Source: Yersinia pekkanenii
GTDB taxonomy: Bacteria; Pseudomonadota; Gammaproteobacteria; Enterobacterales; Enterobacteriaceae
DNA length: 37,152 nt
NCBI RefSeq assembly: GCF_001152565.1
Contig: NZ_CQAZ01000038.1
Span: 8,509 to 45,660, forward strand
Direction: 5' to 3'
Shown here: positions 1-8,327 of the stretch, one piece after another
How positions within the stretch are numbered: the first letter of the stretch is position 1
Layout of the letters: each line of letters opens with the position of its first letter
The notes under the pieces: generated by a model
What the model saw: only the letters and a program-made list of their open reading frames with translations
Told to the model about the DNA's origin: nothing
Database searches by the model: none
Program-made: the position numbers and the translations under genes

Positions 1-169
1 ATTTTTTTTTATCCCACTTTCACCCCAAAAGAATGAACCGCTGACCGTTACCTTCCCTGATCTCGTCTTCCCTTAGCTACGACGGTTACACTTTTCATTT
101 CATCCTGCGGTTAGCGCGACACCTTGTGCCATGGCAAACAAGCTGCCACAGCAAAGGTGCAGCTGATAC
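1..169. other. Intergenic end of window, convergent side of ldtE
   Basis: No gene is seen here. The window opens with a run of nine T. In E. coli the neighbour converging on ldtE is lpp, so this run could be the tail of a plus-strand terminator whose hairpin lies outside the window; that is inference. A short inverted pair AGCTGC/GCAGCT at 141-146 and 159-164 lies just past the ldtE stop but has no U tract, so it is a weak terminator candidate at best. Confidence 0.3.
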
Positions 170-1225
170 TTAATTAGCGGCAGAGTATACCGGGCCTGGC
201 TGAACCAACGTTGGAACCGCTTCCTCGGTAGGTTGCTGCTCTTCGGTCTGTGGTTCGCCCTGAGGCGCTACAGCAGCCGGAGCTTGCGCAGGCGCAGTCT
301 CACCTACCGTTACGATGACGGGCATGCCCGCACGGCGTACAATCGCATCCTGAACCACTTGTGTATCAGTCTGGCTGTCGCTGATAAACTTTTGTAGGCT
401 TGCGCTGATCGCAATTGGCATCGTTTGTGGATCATCACTGTCTACACGAGACAATGGCTGATGAACTTCCACATAACGCTTACCATCAGGTTCTACGGCA
501 TATTTAACCGGCTCGTTGATTATCTGTACGCGGGTACCTTTAGGTACTGAGCTAAACAGCGCCTTGATATCATCAGGACGTAAACGGATACAACCGGAGC
601 TGACACGCATACCAATACCAAAGTTAGCGTTAGTCCCGTGGATCAGGTACTCACCGCTGCCAGCCGCCAGGCGCATGGCAAACAGACCCATAGGATTTTC
701 CGGGCCCGCCGGAACAACTGCTGGCAAGGTAACACCCTCCGCCAGGTAGTTCTTACGGATATTCGCGGTTGGCGTCCAGGTTGGGTTTGGGATCTTCTGA
801 CTGACAGAGGTCGTCATAGTCGGGGTATTACGCCCTAACTGGCCGATACCGATAGGGTACACGATGACTTTATTCTGGTCTTTAGGGTAGTAATAAAGGC
901 GCAGCTCAGCCAGATTAATAACAATGCCTTCACGCGGGGTATCAGGCAGCAACATCTGGGTTGGGATAGTTAACACTGAGCCCGGTAATGGCAAATACGG
1001 GTCAGCACCTGGGTTGGCTTCCAGCATGCCCAACAAGCCGATTTTATAATCCGCAGCAATAGCCTCAAGCGGGCGGCCATCGTTTGGAACGGTATAGGTC
1101 GTATTTTCACCAATCAGACGACTATTGGCTGGCGGCAGAGGATACTCGGTCGCATTGGCAGCGGTGATACTCCCCGCCATACAAGTTGCGAATAACATAC
1201 CAATCAAAGTTAATGCACGTTTCAT
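170..1225 (-). CDS. ldtE: L,D-transpeptidase (YkuD family), LdtE/YnhG-like
   Basis: A 351-residue exported enzyme. The family forms L,D (3-3) cross-links in peptidoglycan or attaches proteins to it in the periplasm. Residues 1-25 are a Sec signal peptide ending in an ANA-type cleavage site. A short LysM-like stretch (about 43-89, YTVPNDG to LTIPTQ) is followed by the YkuD domain (about 99-235). That domain has the HGT motif at 196-198 and the SSGCIRL catalytic motif with nucleophile Cys212. The tail (about 300-351) is rich in Pro, Gln and Glu. The ATG has AGGA about 8 bases upstream. Position next to sufE matches E. coli ynhG (ldtE), which is the basis for the symbol. The paralogues LdtA-D share the domain, so the exact subtype is less certain than the family. 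An ERIC element lies 35 bases upstream of the start. Confidence 0.85.
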   Translation of the reverse strand: MKRALTLIGMLFATCMAGSITAANATEYPLPPANSRLIGENTTYTVPNDGRPLEAIAADYKIGLLGMLEANPGADPYLPLPGSVLTIPTQMLLPDTPREGIVINLAELRLYYYPKDQNKVIVYPIGIGQLGRNTPTMTTSVSQKIPNPTWTPTANIRKNYLAEGVTLPAVVPAGPENPMGLFAMRLAAGSGEYLIHGTNANFGIGMRVSSGCIRLRPDDIKALFSSVPKGTRVQIINEPVKYAVEPDGKRYVEVHQPLSRVDSDDPQTMPIAISASLQKFISDSQTDTQVVQDAIVRRAGMPVIVTVGETAPAQAPAAVAPQGEPQTEEQQPTEEAVPTLVQPGPVYSAAN

Positions 1226-1259
1226 GCTTAGTTCCTACATCACTTCTTCAAATTCGGTT

Positions 1260-1386
1260 TATACCCGTCATACTTCAAGCCGCATGTGCGTTAACTACGC
1301 TCAATTACCCGAATCACTTACCGGTGTAAGCTCATCGGGGTTCATTCGCTTGCCGCCTTCTTGCCACTCGAATTATTTAGGGTATA
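1260..1386. repeat. ERIC (IRU) element, full length 127 bp
   Basis: The element starts TATACCCGTCAT and ends TTTAGGGTATA. Its core reads GAGCTTACACCGGTAAGTGA on the minus strand, which matches the ERIC consensus core (GAGCTTAC...GTAAGTGA, then GGGT and GAGCG). The length is exactly the classic 127 bp and TA dinucleotides bound it. The core is an inverted repeat that would fold into a long hairpin as RNA. It lies in the upstream region of ldtE, so it may be in that gene's leader. Confidence 0.88.
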
Positions 1387-1620
1387 CACGGCTATCTACG
1401 TTAATTTTAGCAGCCAATTATAAGGCTACCATATAGTAACAGCCATTATTATAAAGGCAATTTATATCTCTAGAAATCAATGTGTTACAAAGTAATTTAT
1501 TATGCTTTATCCAGCGTGATGACCGATTTAAGCTGCTGAAATTTCACCATTTTCAGACTGTGACCCATAACGCAAAAAGGGCCACAGGCCGCTAAATAAA
1601 GCACAAAATGTTGGCGGCTA
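1387..1620. other. AT-rich intergenic region between ERIC and sufE
   Basis: No open reading frame is supported here. It must hold the ldtE promoter unless the ERIC element supplies it, plus the 3' end of the suf transcript. I see no convincing -35/-10 pair and no conserved regulator site. Confidence 0.4.
1574..1590 (-). terminator. Possible terminator of the suf operon
   Basis: About 30 bases past the sufE stop, the minus strand reads GGCC-TGT-GGCC followed by CTTTTT. The stem is only four base pairs, so this is a weak call. Confidence 0.35.
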
Positions 1621-2043
1621 TTACACAATCAATAGCCCGGCAGCTTTGCTACGTATAGCGCGGATCATCGCTTCCAGCCCTTGTGAGCGCGAAGGCGTCA
1701 GGTGCTGGCTCAAAGCCAGATCGGCAAAGAAAGGCCGTACATCGAGGGAGACTATCTGCTGCGGAGTTAAGCCCTGATAAAGAATAAACACTACGGCGAC
1801 CAGACCTTTAACAATAGCCGCATCACTGTCACCAGCAAAAACCACATGACCCTCCTCGGAGAGTGTCATGGCGATCCAGACCTGACTTTGACAGCCTGAA
1901 ATCAGGTTTTCCGCCTGGCGCTGTTGCGCGGTTAGCGGCGCTAACTGCCCCCCCAGCTCGATCACATACAGGTATTTCTCTTCCCAATTTAAACAACGGG
2001 AAAAATTGCGAATCAATTTATCTTTATCTGGCAAACCAGCCAT
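1621..2043 (-). CDS. sufE: Cysteine desulfuration (sulfur acceptor) protein SufE
   Basis: 140 residues, the usual SufE length. SufE takes persulfide sulfur from SufS and passes it to the SufBCD scaffold during iron-sulfur cluster assembly under oxidative stress or iron starvation. The acceptor cysteine is Cys51 in SGCQSQVW, the same position as in E. coli SufE. It is the last gene of the six-gene suf operon, 48 bases after sufS. AGGAAA about 9 bases before the ATG is a good ribosome binding site. Nothing in the protein looks damaged. Confidence 0.96.
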   Translation of the reverse strand: MAGLPDKDKLIRNFSRCLNWEEKYLYVIELGGQLAPLTAQQRQAENLISGCQSQVWIAMTLSEEGHVVFAGDSDAAIVKGLVAVVFILYQGLTPQQIVSLDVRPFFADLALSQHLTPSRSQGLEAMIRAIRSKAAGLLIV

Positions 2044-2091
2044 AGCATGCGTTTCCTAATACCTTTAGGTACAGTCTGTTTTAACGGGTAT

Positions 2092-3312
2092 TCAGCCCAG
2101 CAATTTTTCGATGCGCTGTAACCCAGCCACCAAACGATCCACTTCCTCACGGGTGTTATACAGCGCCAATGATGCGCGACACATGCTTGGCACCTGGTAG
2201 AACGCCATCAGCGGCATGGCACAATGGTGACCAGTACGGATAGCAATGCCATATTGGTCCAGAAAACTACCCACATCATAAGCGTGATGCGGCCCCAGAT
2301 TGAAGGCGATAACACCGGCACGCGCTATTGGGCCATAGAGTATCAGGCTATTGATTTGGTTCAGTTGTTCCAGCGCATAAGACATCAGCGATTGTTCGTA
2401 TTCCTGGATCTGACCAAGCCCCAGTTCATTAACGTAACCGATTGCTGCACCCAACCCCATAATCCCGGCAGTGTTCGGCGATCCCGCCTCAAAACGCCAC
2501 GGCGCATCGGCAAAAGTGGTGCCTTGCGTCAGGCTAACGGTTTTGATCATCGAACCGCCCCCTTCCCATGGCGGCATCTGTTGTAACAGCGCACCTTTAC
2601 CGTACAAAATACCAATACCAGAAGGCCCATAAAGTTTGTGCCCGGAGAAGACATAAAAATCACAGCCCAATGCCTGCACATCTACCGGTTGATGCATGAT
2701 AGCCTGCGCACCATCTACCAGCACCACCAAGCCCGCGGCTTTAGCCTGAGCAACAATATTTTGGATGGGATTCACCGTCCCCAACACGTTGGAAACCTGA
2801 GTGATAGCCAGCAATCGAGTGGTTTCGTCAATCAAGCTGGCTAAGGCGGTTAACTCAAGCTCCCCCGTCGCCGTCAGCGGCCAAACCCGGATTTTAATAC
2901 CGAGATCTTTTGCCAGCATCTGCCAGGGCACAATATTGGCGTGATGCTCCATCTCGGTAATGATGATGCTGTCACCGGCTTTCAGAAAATGGCGACCATA
3001 ACTGTTAGCCACTAAATTAATGGCCTCAGTGGTACCTTTAACGAAAACAATTTCCTCTGGCGAGGCCGCATGGATAAAGTCAGCCACCTGGCTGCGAACC
3101 GCCTCCATCTGTTGGGTCGCCTCGGCACTCAGGGTGTGGATACCGCGATGAACCGCCGCATAACCCTCTCGATAGAAGTTAAGCTCCCTATCGATGACCA
3201 CTTGTGGCTTCTGCGCGCTGGCCGCGCTGTCCAAATAGGCCAGCAGCTGCCCGTTAACCTGACGGCTAAGCAGTGGGAAATCAGCTCTTATTCGTTCAAT
3301 AGGGAAATTCAT
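2092..3312 (-). CDS. sufS: Cysteine desulfurase SufS
   Basis: 406 residues. A PLP-dependent group II desulfurase that converts L-cysteine to L-alanine and holds the sulfur as a persulfide; it can also act on selenocysteine. The PLP lysine is Lys226 in SGHKLYGP and the catalytic cysteine is Cys364 in RTGHHCAMP, both at the E. coli SufS positions. The ATG overlaps the sufD stop (ATGA, 4 bp), with GGAGAG upstream, so translation is probably coupled to sufD. Partners are SufE downstream and the SufBCD complex upstream in the same operon. Confidence 0.97.
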   Translation of the reverse strand: MNFPIERIRADFPLLSRQVNGQLLAYLDSAASAQKPQVVIDRELNFYREGYAAVHRGIHTLSAEATQQMEAVRSQVADFIHAASPEEIVFVKGTTEAINLVANSYGRHFLKAGDSIIITEMEHHANIVPWQMLAKDLGIKIRVWPLTATGELELTALASLIDETTRLLAITQVSNVLGTVNPIQNIVAQAKAAGLVVLVDGAQAIMHQPVDVQALGCDFYVFSGHKLYGPSGIGILYGKGALLQQMPPWEGGGSMIKTVSLTQGTTFADAPWRFEAGSPNTAGIMGLGAAIGYVNELGLGQIQEYEQSLMSYALEQLNQINSLILYGPIARAGVIAFNLGPHHAYDVGSFLDQYGIAIRTGHHCAMPLMAFYQVPSMCRASLALYNTREEVDRLVAGLQRIEKLLG

Positions 3313-4622
3313 AGCGACTCTCCGGCCAAACGATCAGCAATCCGCGCCAGCACCACTTTGCGGATGGCTTCGTGGTGAATGGCCTCCGTTAATTCGGCTG
3401 CAAATGCAAAAATAATCATCTGCTGCGCATCCGCCTGACTGATACCCCGTGATTGCAAATAAAATAGCTGCTCAGCATCAATGCGCCCGACGGTAGCGCC
3501 ATGACTGCATTTTACGTCATCGGCGTAAATTTCTAACTGTGGCTTGGTATCCACCTCGGCTAACTGACTCAGCAGCAAGTTATTGTTGGTCATCTGACCG
3601 TCGGTTTTTAATGCGTGCTGAGCCACTTTGATCATGCCATTAAACACCGCTTTGCCCCGCTCACGAACGATGATTTTGTGTAGCTGACGGCTTTCACAAT
3701 AGCCTTTGTTATGCTCCAGATAGGTGCGGGTGTCGCAGATTTCACGCCCTATCGGCAACAGCAGGCTGTTAATGGATAAGGTTGCTCCTTCACCGTTCAA
3801 CTGCGCACTGGTGTTATGGCGGGTCAAACCGGCCCCTAACAGGAAGCTGTAACTGCACGCTTTGGCATCTCGCCCCAGCACCAGGTCATTATGGGCAAAG
3901 TGATAGCTATTAGGTGTTTCAAATGCCAGTTTACAATGACTCAACTCGGCGTTATCACCCACGGCAACCGTGAGCCGCGCGCCGGTAAAGTGTGGGTGCT
4001 CACCCAAACTGACGAAATGTTCGATCACTTCTGCCTGCGCATTGGCCTCAATCACCAAATGGTGGCGGTAATGGCTGGTATTCACAACCTCAGAACGATT
4101 ACCTGAGCTGATATGCAGCAAATAAAGCGGCTTATCACTGTGCTTTCCTGCTGGTAACCGAATGTGCAACCGTTCCTGCGCCAAACTCTCGGTCAGATGT
4201 AAAAAGACGTCCGACTGGATAGCCGTTGGCAACGGTAGATCCTCAGTCACCAGAGTCAGTTGATAAGGGCCATATTCGCGGTCACTTAACTCAGGCGCAT
4301 ATCGGCCATCAATAAATACCAATCGATGTGCATCTTGTATTAATGACAGCGCATCACGCTGGGCGGCAGTCACCACCGGGGGGGTGGCAAAACTGAAATC
4401 GTGAGCTAATAAACGCGCCAGTGGCGTGTATTTCCAGTCTTCATGTTTAACGCTGGGGAAACCTAATTGCAGCACCTGTTGCCAATGTGCCAAGGCCTCG
4501 CTACTGTTGCCACTTTCGCGTTGTTTAAACAACTGATCAAAGCGCTGCAATGCGTCAATACGCTGCTGTTTTTGCAGATTATGATTTTCCAGTATTTTAC
4601 TGTTGGTCGGTAAGCCAGCCAT
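3309..4622 (-). CDS. sufD: Fe-S cluster assembly scaffold subunit SufD
   Basis: 437 residues, slightly longer than E. coli SufD (423). The extra length lies in the N-terminal region after the conserved MAGLP start. SufD pairs with SufB and two SufC subunits in the SufBC2D scaffold and is linked to iron entry. The beta-helix core ends in the conserved KCSHGATVG motif, with His374 corresponding to the interface histidine known in E. coli (His360). The start overlaps the 3' end of sufC by 26 bp and the stop overlaps sufS by 4 bp, so the genes are tightly coupled. Confidence 0.96.
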   Translation of the reverse strand: MAGLPTNSKILENHNLQKQQRIDALQRFDQLFKQRESGNSSEALAHWQQVLQLGFPSVKHEDWKYTPLARLLAHDFSFATPPVVTAAQRDALSLIQDAHRLVFIDGRYAPELSDREYGPYQLTLVTEDLPLPTAIQSDVFLHLTESLAQERLHIRLPAGKHSDKPLYLLHISSGNRSEVVNTSHYRHHLVIEANAQAEVIEHFVSLGEHPHFTGARLTVAVGDNAELSHCKLAFETPNSYHFAHNDLVLGRDAKACSYSFLLGAGLTRHNTSAQLNGEGATLSINSLLLPIGREICDTRTYLEHNKGYCESRQLHKIIVRERGKAVFNGMIKVAQHALKTDGQMTNNNLLLSQLAEVDTKPQLEIYADDVKCSHGATVGRIDAEQLFYLQSRGISQADAQQMIIFAFAAELTEAIHHEAIRKVVLARIADRLAGESL

Positions 4623-5343
4623 AGCCTTGCTCCTCCAACTGTTTCACCAGTGTGAAATCACCTGACTTGATAATTTTCCCCTGATACAAAACGTGCACAA
4701 AATCAGGTTTTACGTAGTCAAGGATACGCTGATAGTGGGTCACAATAATAAATGCGCGCTTTTCATTACGCAGCGAGTTAACACCGTTCGCCACAATTTT
4801 CAGCGCATCGATATCCAGCCCAGAGTCTGTTTCATCCAGAATACATAAAGAGGGCTCCAACGCTGCCATCTGCAAGATATCGTTACGTTTCTTCTCACCG
4901 CCAGAGAACCCCACGTTAACCGAGCGGGTCAGCAAATCAGCTGGCATTTTTAGTAACTCAATCTTTTCTTCAATGAAATCTGAAAAATCAAAGCGATCCA
5001 AGGGTTCCTGCTGGCGATATTTACGCACGGCATTGACTGCGGTTTGTAAGAAGAAATGGTTACTGACGCCAGGGATTTCTACCGGATACTGGAAAGCCAA
5101 AAACACGCCTTCGCCTGCGCGATCCTCCGGGGCCAACTCTAGTAGGTTTTTACCCTTGAAGGTGACACTACCTTCAGTGACTTCATACTCTTCACGCCCT
5201 GCCAATGCTGCTGATAAGGTGCTTTTCCCGGAGCCATTCGGCCCCATGATGGCATGCACTTCACCGGGTTTGATCTCCAGATCCAAACCTTTAAGGATCT
5301 CATTACCTTCAACACTGACGTTTAAATTCTTAATGCTTAACAT
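4597..5343 (-). CDS. sufC: Fe-S assembly ATPase SufC
   Basis: 248 residues from the ATG at 5341-5343 (MLSIKNLNV), which has AAGGAA 6 bases upstream. An upstream in-frame start giving 9 more residues has no family support. SufC is a cytosolic ABC-type ATPase, not a transporter; ATP hydrolysis drives the conformational change of SufB-SufD during cluster building. Walker A is GPNGSGKST, the signature is SGGEKKRND and Walker B is LCILDETDSGLD. It lies 49 bases after sufB and overlaps sufD by 26 bp. Confidence 0.97.
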   Translation of the reverse strand: MLSIKNLNVSVEGNEILKGLDLEIKPGEVHAIMGPNGSGKSTLSAALAGREEYEVTEGSVTFKGKNLLELAPEDRAGEGVFLAFQYPVEIPGVSNHFFLQTAVNAVRKYRQQEPLDRFDFSDFIEEKIELLKMPADLLTRSVNVGFSGGEKKRNDILQMAALEPSLCILDETDSGLDIDALKIVANGVNSLRNEKRAFIIVTHYQRILDYVKPDFVHVLYQGKIIKSGDFTLVKQLEEQGYGWLTDQQ

Positions 5344-5392
5344 AGGGTTCCTTGGTGCGCCGCAGCGCAAAACTCAGCGAGTACTGATTCAA

Positions 5393-6919
5393 TTAACCGA
5401 CACTGTGTTCCAGACTGATGGCTAACAATTTCTGTGCTTCAACAGCAAACTCCAACGGCAACTCGGAGAACACATCTTTACAGAAACCATTAACTATCAT
5501 TGAGATGGCATTGTCCTCGCTAATGCCTCGCTGTAAACAATAAAACAGTTGGTCATCGCCAATTTTTGAGGTTGTGGCTTCATGTTCCAATTGGGCCGAA
5601 TTATTGCGCACCTCCACATAGGGGAAAGTATGCGCACCGGAATCCGGCCCAATCAGCATCGAATCACATTGCGTGAAATTACGGGCATTATCTGCACCCG
5701 GCAAGATTTTCACCAAACCACGATAGGTGTTCTGGCTATGTCCGGCAGAGATCCCTTTGGCAATAATTGTTGATTTGGTGTTTTTGCCAATATGGATCAT
5801 TTTGGTACCGGTATCTGCTTGCTGGTGACCATTGGTTAACGCCACGGAGAAAAACTCACCAATTGAATTATCACCCTGCAAAATAACACTCGGATATTTC
5901 CAGGTAATGGCGGATCCGGTTTCAGATTGGGTCCATGACATTTTCGAGCCGGCACCTTCACACAACGCCCGTTTAGTGACAAAATTAAGAATGCCGCCGG
6001 TGCTATCGGCACCAGCAAACCAGTTCTGCACTGTCGAGTATTTAACTTCGGCATCTTTGTGCAAAATAACCTCGACTACCGCAGCATGAAGCTGATAGCT
6101 GTCTCGCACCGGCGCGGAACATCCTTCGATATAACTGACATAACTGCCTTCGTCGGCAATTAGGATGGTGCGCTCAAACTGCCCGGTTTTAGCGGCATTA
6201 ATACGGAAGTAGGTGGATAACTCCATCGGGCAGCGCACACCTTTAGGCACATAAACAAAGGTACCATCAGAGGCAACAGCTGCATTTAACGCCGCAAAGA
6301 AGTTATCTTTAGCTGGAACCACTGACCCCAGGTATTTGCGCACCAGATCCGGATATTCCTGAATGGCTTCGCTGAATGAACAGAAAATAATCCCCTGCTC
6401 CGCTAATTTCCCACGGTAGGTCGTCGCCACGGAAACCGAGTCAAAAATAGCGTCAACCGCAACCTCTGCCCCTTCCCGTACCGGGATGCCTAACTGGGCA
6501 AAAGCAGACTCGACCTCAGCGGTGAGATACTCATTCATATCCTGCGCCGAGAGATCCCGTGGTGCCGAGCTGTCTGCGGAAGACTGCTGCACTGCGCCAG
6601 GTTGTGAATCACAACTGTCATCACAACTGCCACAGGATGGTGCGGAGTAATAGCTATAATCCTGATAATCCAAGCTTTTATAATTTGCCTTCAGCCAGTG
6701 TGGCTCTTCCATCTCTAGCCAACTACGATAAGCCCCGAGGCGAAACTCCAGCATCCACTCAGGTTCATTACGTTTCGCTGAAATGGCGCGAATGACCTCT
6801 TCGTTGAGGCCTTTCGCTAACTGATCAGTAGCCAGTTGGGTAAAAAATCCTTCTTTGTAGCGACCATCGCTGACCCAAGCCTGCACATCATCTGGAACGT
6901 CTACATTGCTTCGTGTCAT
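5393..6919 (-). CDS. sufB: Fe-S cluster assembly scaffold SufB
   Basis: 508 residues from the ATG at 6917-6919 ([11 protein letters not shown]), 14 bases after the sufA stop. An in-frame start 13 codons earlier would overlap sufA and does not resemble the family N-terminus. SufB is the main scaffold on which the cluster is assembled. Cys418 ([11 protein letters not shown]) and Cys267 (YIEGCSAP) correspond to E. coli Cys405 and Cys254. Relative to the E. coli protein as I recall it, there is an insert of about a dozen residues near 113-130, just after the [10 protein letters not shown] segment. The Shine-Dalgarno is poor (GAG only), so coupling with sufA is likely. Confidence 0.96.
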   Translation of the reverse strand: MTRSNVDVPDDVQAWVSDGRYKEGFFTQLATDQLAKGLNEEVIRAISAKRNEPEWMLEFRLGAYRSWLEMEEPHWLKANYKSLDYQDYSYYSAPSCGSCDDSCDSQPGAVQQSSADSSAPRDLSAQDMNEYLTAEVESAFAQLGIPVREGAEVAVDAIFDSVSVATTYRGKLAEQGIIFCSFSEAIQEYPDLVRKYLGSVVPAKDNFFAALNAAVASDGTFVYVPKGVRCPMELSTYFRINAAKTGQFERTILIADEGSYVSYIEGCSAPVRDSYQLHAAVVEVILHKDAEVKYSTVQNWFAGADSTGGILNFVTKRALCEGAGSKMSWTQSETGSAITWKYPSVILQGDNSIGEFFSVALTNGHQQADTGTKMIHIGKNTKSTIIAKGISAGHSQNTYRGLVKILPGADNARNFTQCDSMLIGPDSGAHTFPYVEVRNNSAQLEHEATTSKIGDDQLFYCLQRGISEDNAISMIVNGFCKDVFSELPLEFAVEAQKLLAISLEHSVG

Positions 6920-6933
6920 TTCGTTTACATCGC

Positions 6934-7305
6934 TCAAACGCCAAAACTCTCGCCACACCCGCAGGAATGCTGAGCTTTAGGATTATTAAATTTAAAAATC
7001 TGGTTTAGCCCTTCGCGGACGTAATCCACCTCGGTGCCATCGATAAATGGCATCGCTTTTAATGGCACGTAAATTTTGGCGCTACCATGCTCAAAAACCA
7101 ACGCATCGCTGGCAGGCTCTTTCGCCATATCCATCACATAGGCAAAACCGGCACAACCTGACTGTTTGACCCCGAGCTGCAATCCTTTAATTTGCGGATC
7201 CTGCTGCATGAGCCGTGTAATTTGCGCGGCGGCGCTGTCTGTAATCGTAACGCCTTGCCAGACATTCTCGTCGAGTGAAAATGTTCCGACTGATTCCTGT
7301 TGCAT
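6934..7305 (-). CDS. sufA: A-type Fe-S carrier SufA
   Basis: 123 residues. SufA receives iron-sulfur clusters from SufBCD and passes them to client apoproteins. The three conserved cysteines are visible: Cys51 (QSGCAGF) and Cys115/Cys117 in HSCGCGESF. It is the first gene of sufABCDSE and carries the operon's leader. AAGGTAGGG precedes the ATG. Iron control is suggested by the Fur-box-like site about 110 bases upstream. IscA and ErpA are paralogues, but the operon context fixes this one as SufA. Confidence 0.96.
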   Translation of the reverse strand: MQQESVGTFSLDENVWQGVTITDSAAAQITRLMQQDPQIKGLQLGVKQSGCAGFAYVMDMAKEPASDALVFEHGSAKIYVPLKAMPFIDGTEVDYVREGLNQIFKFNNPKAQHSCGCGESFGV

Positions 7306-7411
7306 ATGCCCTACCTTATGTTCTCAATCACCGGTTAGATTCTTACTTTTCAGGTTAGCCATTTGCTGGCTGATTATTGAGGAGTCAGCACAGATTATTC
7401 ACAATGGTAGT

Positions 7412-7430
7412 GATAATAATGATCACTTCA
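7412..7430 (-). promoter_or_regulatory. Fur-box-like operator of the suf operon
   Basis: GATAATAATGATCACTTCA matches the 19-bp Fur consensus at 13 of 19 positions. On the minus strand a TTGAAG hexamer overlaps it, and TACCAT follows after 16 bases, giving a plausible sufA promoter under the operator. E. coli suf is repressed by Fur and also uses IscR and OxyR; I could not place sites for those two. Confidence 0.55.
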
Positions 7431-7780
7431 ACCGTTTGTTTTGCAGGGATATTAAGAAAAGTACCGTTTTAACCTCGAATGAGGCGGCAACGAATAAGCA
7501 TGCTGCGATGGCCGAAGAGGTCAGGAGGAAAAAGTGCACTTTTATCACCATGAAATAAATCAATAAATTTCGCAGCGATGATCTAATCCCTTACTATATC
7601 AGAGGTTAATCGCCGTCAGTCTCTGACTATTTATAACATTCATAAAAAATACCTATTTCTGTATTAACTTTAGCTGAAAACCCTCGTTGGGGGAACCTAT
7701 CATAGACATTCAGCGCACTTATCGGATAAACCAAACAACTCAGGGATAGATATAAAGAGGAGGCGGTGAGGATTTTAGTG
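7431..7780. other. Intergenic region between sufA and menI
   Basis: No protein gene is supported. The E. coli counterpart interval carries ydiH and the small RNA gene rydB; I do not see a YdiH-like frame here. The stretch leads into a strong plus-strand terminator at 7781-7811, so a small RNA may be made from it. GAGG lies 6 bases before a GTG at 7778; the frame it opens is 24 codons long and runs through the terminator. I do not call it a gene. Confidence 0.35.
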
Positions 7781-7811
7781 ACTCAAGGCCAGCATGTGGC
7801 CCTGAGTTTTT
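7781..7811 (+). terminator. Strong rho-independent terminator without an assigned gene
   Basis: The plus strand has an 11-base stem, ACTCAAGGCCA with TGGCCCTGAGT (one mismatch) and a five-base loop, followed by TTTTT. On the minus strand there is no U tract, so it does not look like the menI terminator. No plus-strand gene lies upstream within the 475 bases back to the sufA start. Confidence 0.7.
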
Positions 7812-7843
7812 GTAATGACTTGTATTTACTAAGGGTTATTACA

Positions 7844-8260
7844 TTATTGTGACAGCACGGCGACCGTTAAGCGGGAGGTGCAACACAGCGATCCCTGCTG
7901 ATCAAAAATCTCAATCTGCCAAACCTGATGACTACGGCCAACACGAATAGCACGACAACAACCACGGACTTTCCCGGAGCGAACAGCCTTCAGGTGATTA
8001 GCATTAATTTCCAGCCCCACCACCTGTTGCCCTTCGGTGGTACACAAATAACCTGCCATCGAGCCGAGACTCTCTGCCAGCACCACTGAAGCCCCACCAT
8101 GCAGCAGGCCAAAAGGTTGGGTGGTGCGTTGGTCTACCGGCATGGTGGCTTCCAGTTCATCATCGGCGAGTCGGGTAAACTCAATGCCCAGATGCCCCAC
8201 CATACAACCTTGGCATTGCTGGTTTAATTGTTCCAGCGTTGCAGTACGTTTCCACAGCAT
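7844..8260 (-). CDS. menI: 1,4-dihydroxy-2-naphthoyl-CoA thioesterase MenI (YdiI)
   Basis: 138 residues from the ATG at 8258-8260 ([11 protein letters not shown]), with GGGGG upstream. An upstream in-frame start is less likely. It is a hotdog-fold thioesterase that releases DHNA from DHNA-CoA in menaquinone biosynthesis. The family motif [18 protein letters not shown] (about residues 47-64) contains the usual catalytic glutamate. It follows ydiJ by 67 bases on the same strand, as in E. coli, suggesting one transcript. The related EntH-type thioesterases have the same fold, but synteny favours MenI. Confidence 0.9.
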   Translation of the reverse strand: MLWKRTATLEQLNQQCQGCMVGHLGIEFTRLADDELEATMPVDQRTTQPFGLLHGGASVVLAESLGSMAGYLCTTEGQQVVGLEINANHLKAVRSGKVRGCCRAIRVGRSHQVWQIEIFDQQGSLCCTSRLTVAVLSQ

Positions 8261-8327
8261 CTTTTCCCCCTTCGTTCTTGACATCACAGCGATGTTTATA
8301 TCAATGAGAGTGAGCGGCTTTCACCTG

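Noticed and set aside
6920-6958. Longer N-terminus for sufB
   Set aside because: It would overlap sufA and adds residues not seen in SufB proteins; the ATG at 6917-6919 fits the family start.
7781-7811. Hairpin as the menI terminator
   Set aside because: The U tract is on the plus strand only; on the minus strand the bases after the stem are TCACTAAAATCC.
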